From positions 115,659,056 to 115,689,779 of the forward strand of contig CM044499.1 of NCBI GenBank assembly GCA_024364805.1: a stretch of DNA of 30,724 nucleotides. The letters are read 5' to 3'. The notes beneath the pieces are model-generated. The model did no database searches, had not been told where the DNA came from, and worked only from the letters and a program-made list of their open reading frames with translations. The DNA is from Euprymna scolopes (taxonomy: Eukaryota; Mollusca; Cephalopoda; Sepiida; Sepiolidae). Shown here piece by piece: positions 29,959 through 30,724 of the stretch. The first letter of the stretch is position 1; every line of letters begins with the position of its first letter. Made by a program: the position numbers and the translations under genes.

Positions 29959-30689
29959 ATTTTAAAACATAAATAGGAGATTTCGAAGATTCTCAATATA
30001 ACTGAAAAATATAAATATTTTACAATCATATCTTGCGGAAAAGAATATTTTATGTTGTTTAAGAAATACTTATATTCACGTGAGAGTTTAAAAATTATTT
30101 TAAAAACAAAAACATCTCTCAGCAGTGAGCAGAACAATTATCTCGCAAACGTTATTTTTTCTTTTAAACTTTTCAATAATTTTACATAAATAGAGGACGC
30201 ATATCGTATACAGTGTTTGGCAAATATATCGGAGACAGAAAATGACTATCATTACCGTTAACTTATTGCTTTCCAATGTTTTATTTATTAATTTTCTGAA
30301 TAAATATACGATGTGATATTCTTTAAATGTCATTGCATACATATGTCATTTGCTATCTCTATATTATCGCTAAAGATAAGTTAAAAAAAAATTACTGGAC
30401 TGACTATTAACTTCTAGTCGTGTCAGAAAGATAATGTGATATTTCAAAGGAAAAAGTATACGTCTGTCGATACGTCGGAAGATATGATTGCAAATATTAC
30501 GCAATGTCACTAGTCACAAGAAAGGCGAAATACGAGCGCATGTGATCCCGTGTTAATCACAGTAAACAAAAATTAGGATTTACGGCACCCATTACAGAAT
30601 TGAAAGATAACAACAATATCATACGTAAATATGCGGTAACGTAGAAATCTTTACAAAAATCACGGACAAGTTACACATCCCGCGAGGTA

Positions 30690-30692
<3 letters not shown>
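29959..30692. other. AT-rich sequence without recognised feature
   Basis: No gene recognised. A TA followed by CAGTGTTTGGC at 30209-30221 recalls a Tc1-type end, but no partner was found. Confidence 0.45.

Positions 30693-30724
<32 letters not shown>
30693..30724. repeat. (AT)n microsatellite at window edge
   Basis: TA run cut by the window end. Confidence 0.97.

Noticed and set aside
30209-30221. TA plus CAGTGTTTGGC, resembling a Tc1/mariner end
   Set aside because: No matching inverted end or transposase remnant found in the window.
1-30724. tRNA genes, host exons and promoters
   Set aside because: No B-box GGTTCRANNCC with cloverleaf context, no conserved coding exon flanked by splice sites, and no convincing promoter were seen on either strand.

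Overview
The window is AT-rich, gene-poor metazoan DNA. No intact protein-coding gene, no convincing host exon and no operon-like layout is visible; long open frames are either microsatellite translations or pieces of broken transposable elements. Dense (AT)n, (ATT)n, TATACA and GATA arrays, Helitrons ending in CTAG, an R2-like LINE, an APE-type LINE family, a Penelope-like element and a metazoan-type 5S rRNA relic together suggest a repeat-rich invertebrate, most likely a mollusc of cephalopod type (inference; no host gene is present to confirm it). The window is probably intergenic or deep intronic.

Layout. Positions 626-3245 hold one APE-type LINE copy whose 5' part (endonuclease, linker, start of the reverse transcriptase) is inverted relative to its 3' part, the pattern of a twin-primed insertion. 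Positions 4641-4831 are a short 5'-truncated LINE tail with a 10-bp target duplication. A 2.67-kb Helitron (5366-8035) carries tandem subrepeats and an internal 0.67-kb duplication. Next to it, on the minus strand (8084-8945), lies the C-terminal part of an R2-like LINE of the same family as the 4.6-kb tail. A minus-strand Helitron-like element follows at 10509-11338. Positions 12-16 kb are dominated by an A/purine-rich tract and large TATACA/AT/CT arrays.

A full-length but diverged 5S rRNA pseudogene lies at 17946-18057 on the minus strand, followed by a possible degenerate hammerhead-like core (18431-18464) and a roughly 0.2-kb tandem repeat (18935-19400). Positions 20613-21365 are a short sister of the first Helitron, and 22281-23164 are a Helitron with two 5' ends and one 3' end. 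From 23250 to 24022 (minus) is another C-terminal copy of the APE LINE family seen at 3 kb. It abuts a badly decayed Penelope-like element (24023-26150, minus) with a reverse transcriptase and a GIY-YIG-like C-terminal region. The right part has a CpG/TG-rich minisatellite (26843-27235), a foldback/MITE-like element with 60-bp inverted ends (27273-27618), more microsatellites and unassigned AT-rich sequence.

No genes work together here. The history is one of repeated insertion by rolling-circle elements, three retroelement lineages and a small inverted-repeat element into AT-rich DNA.
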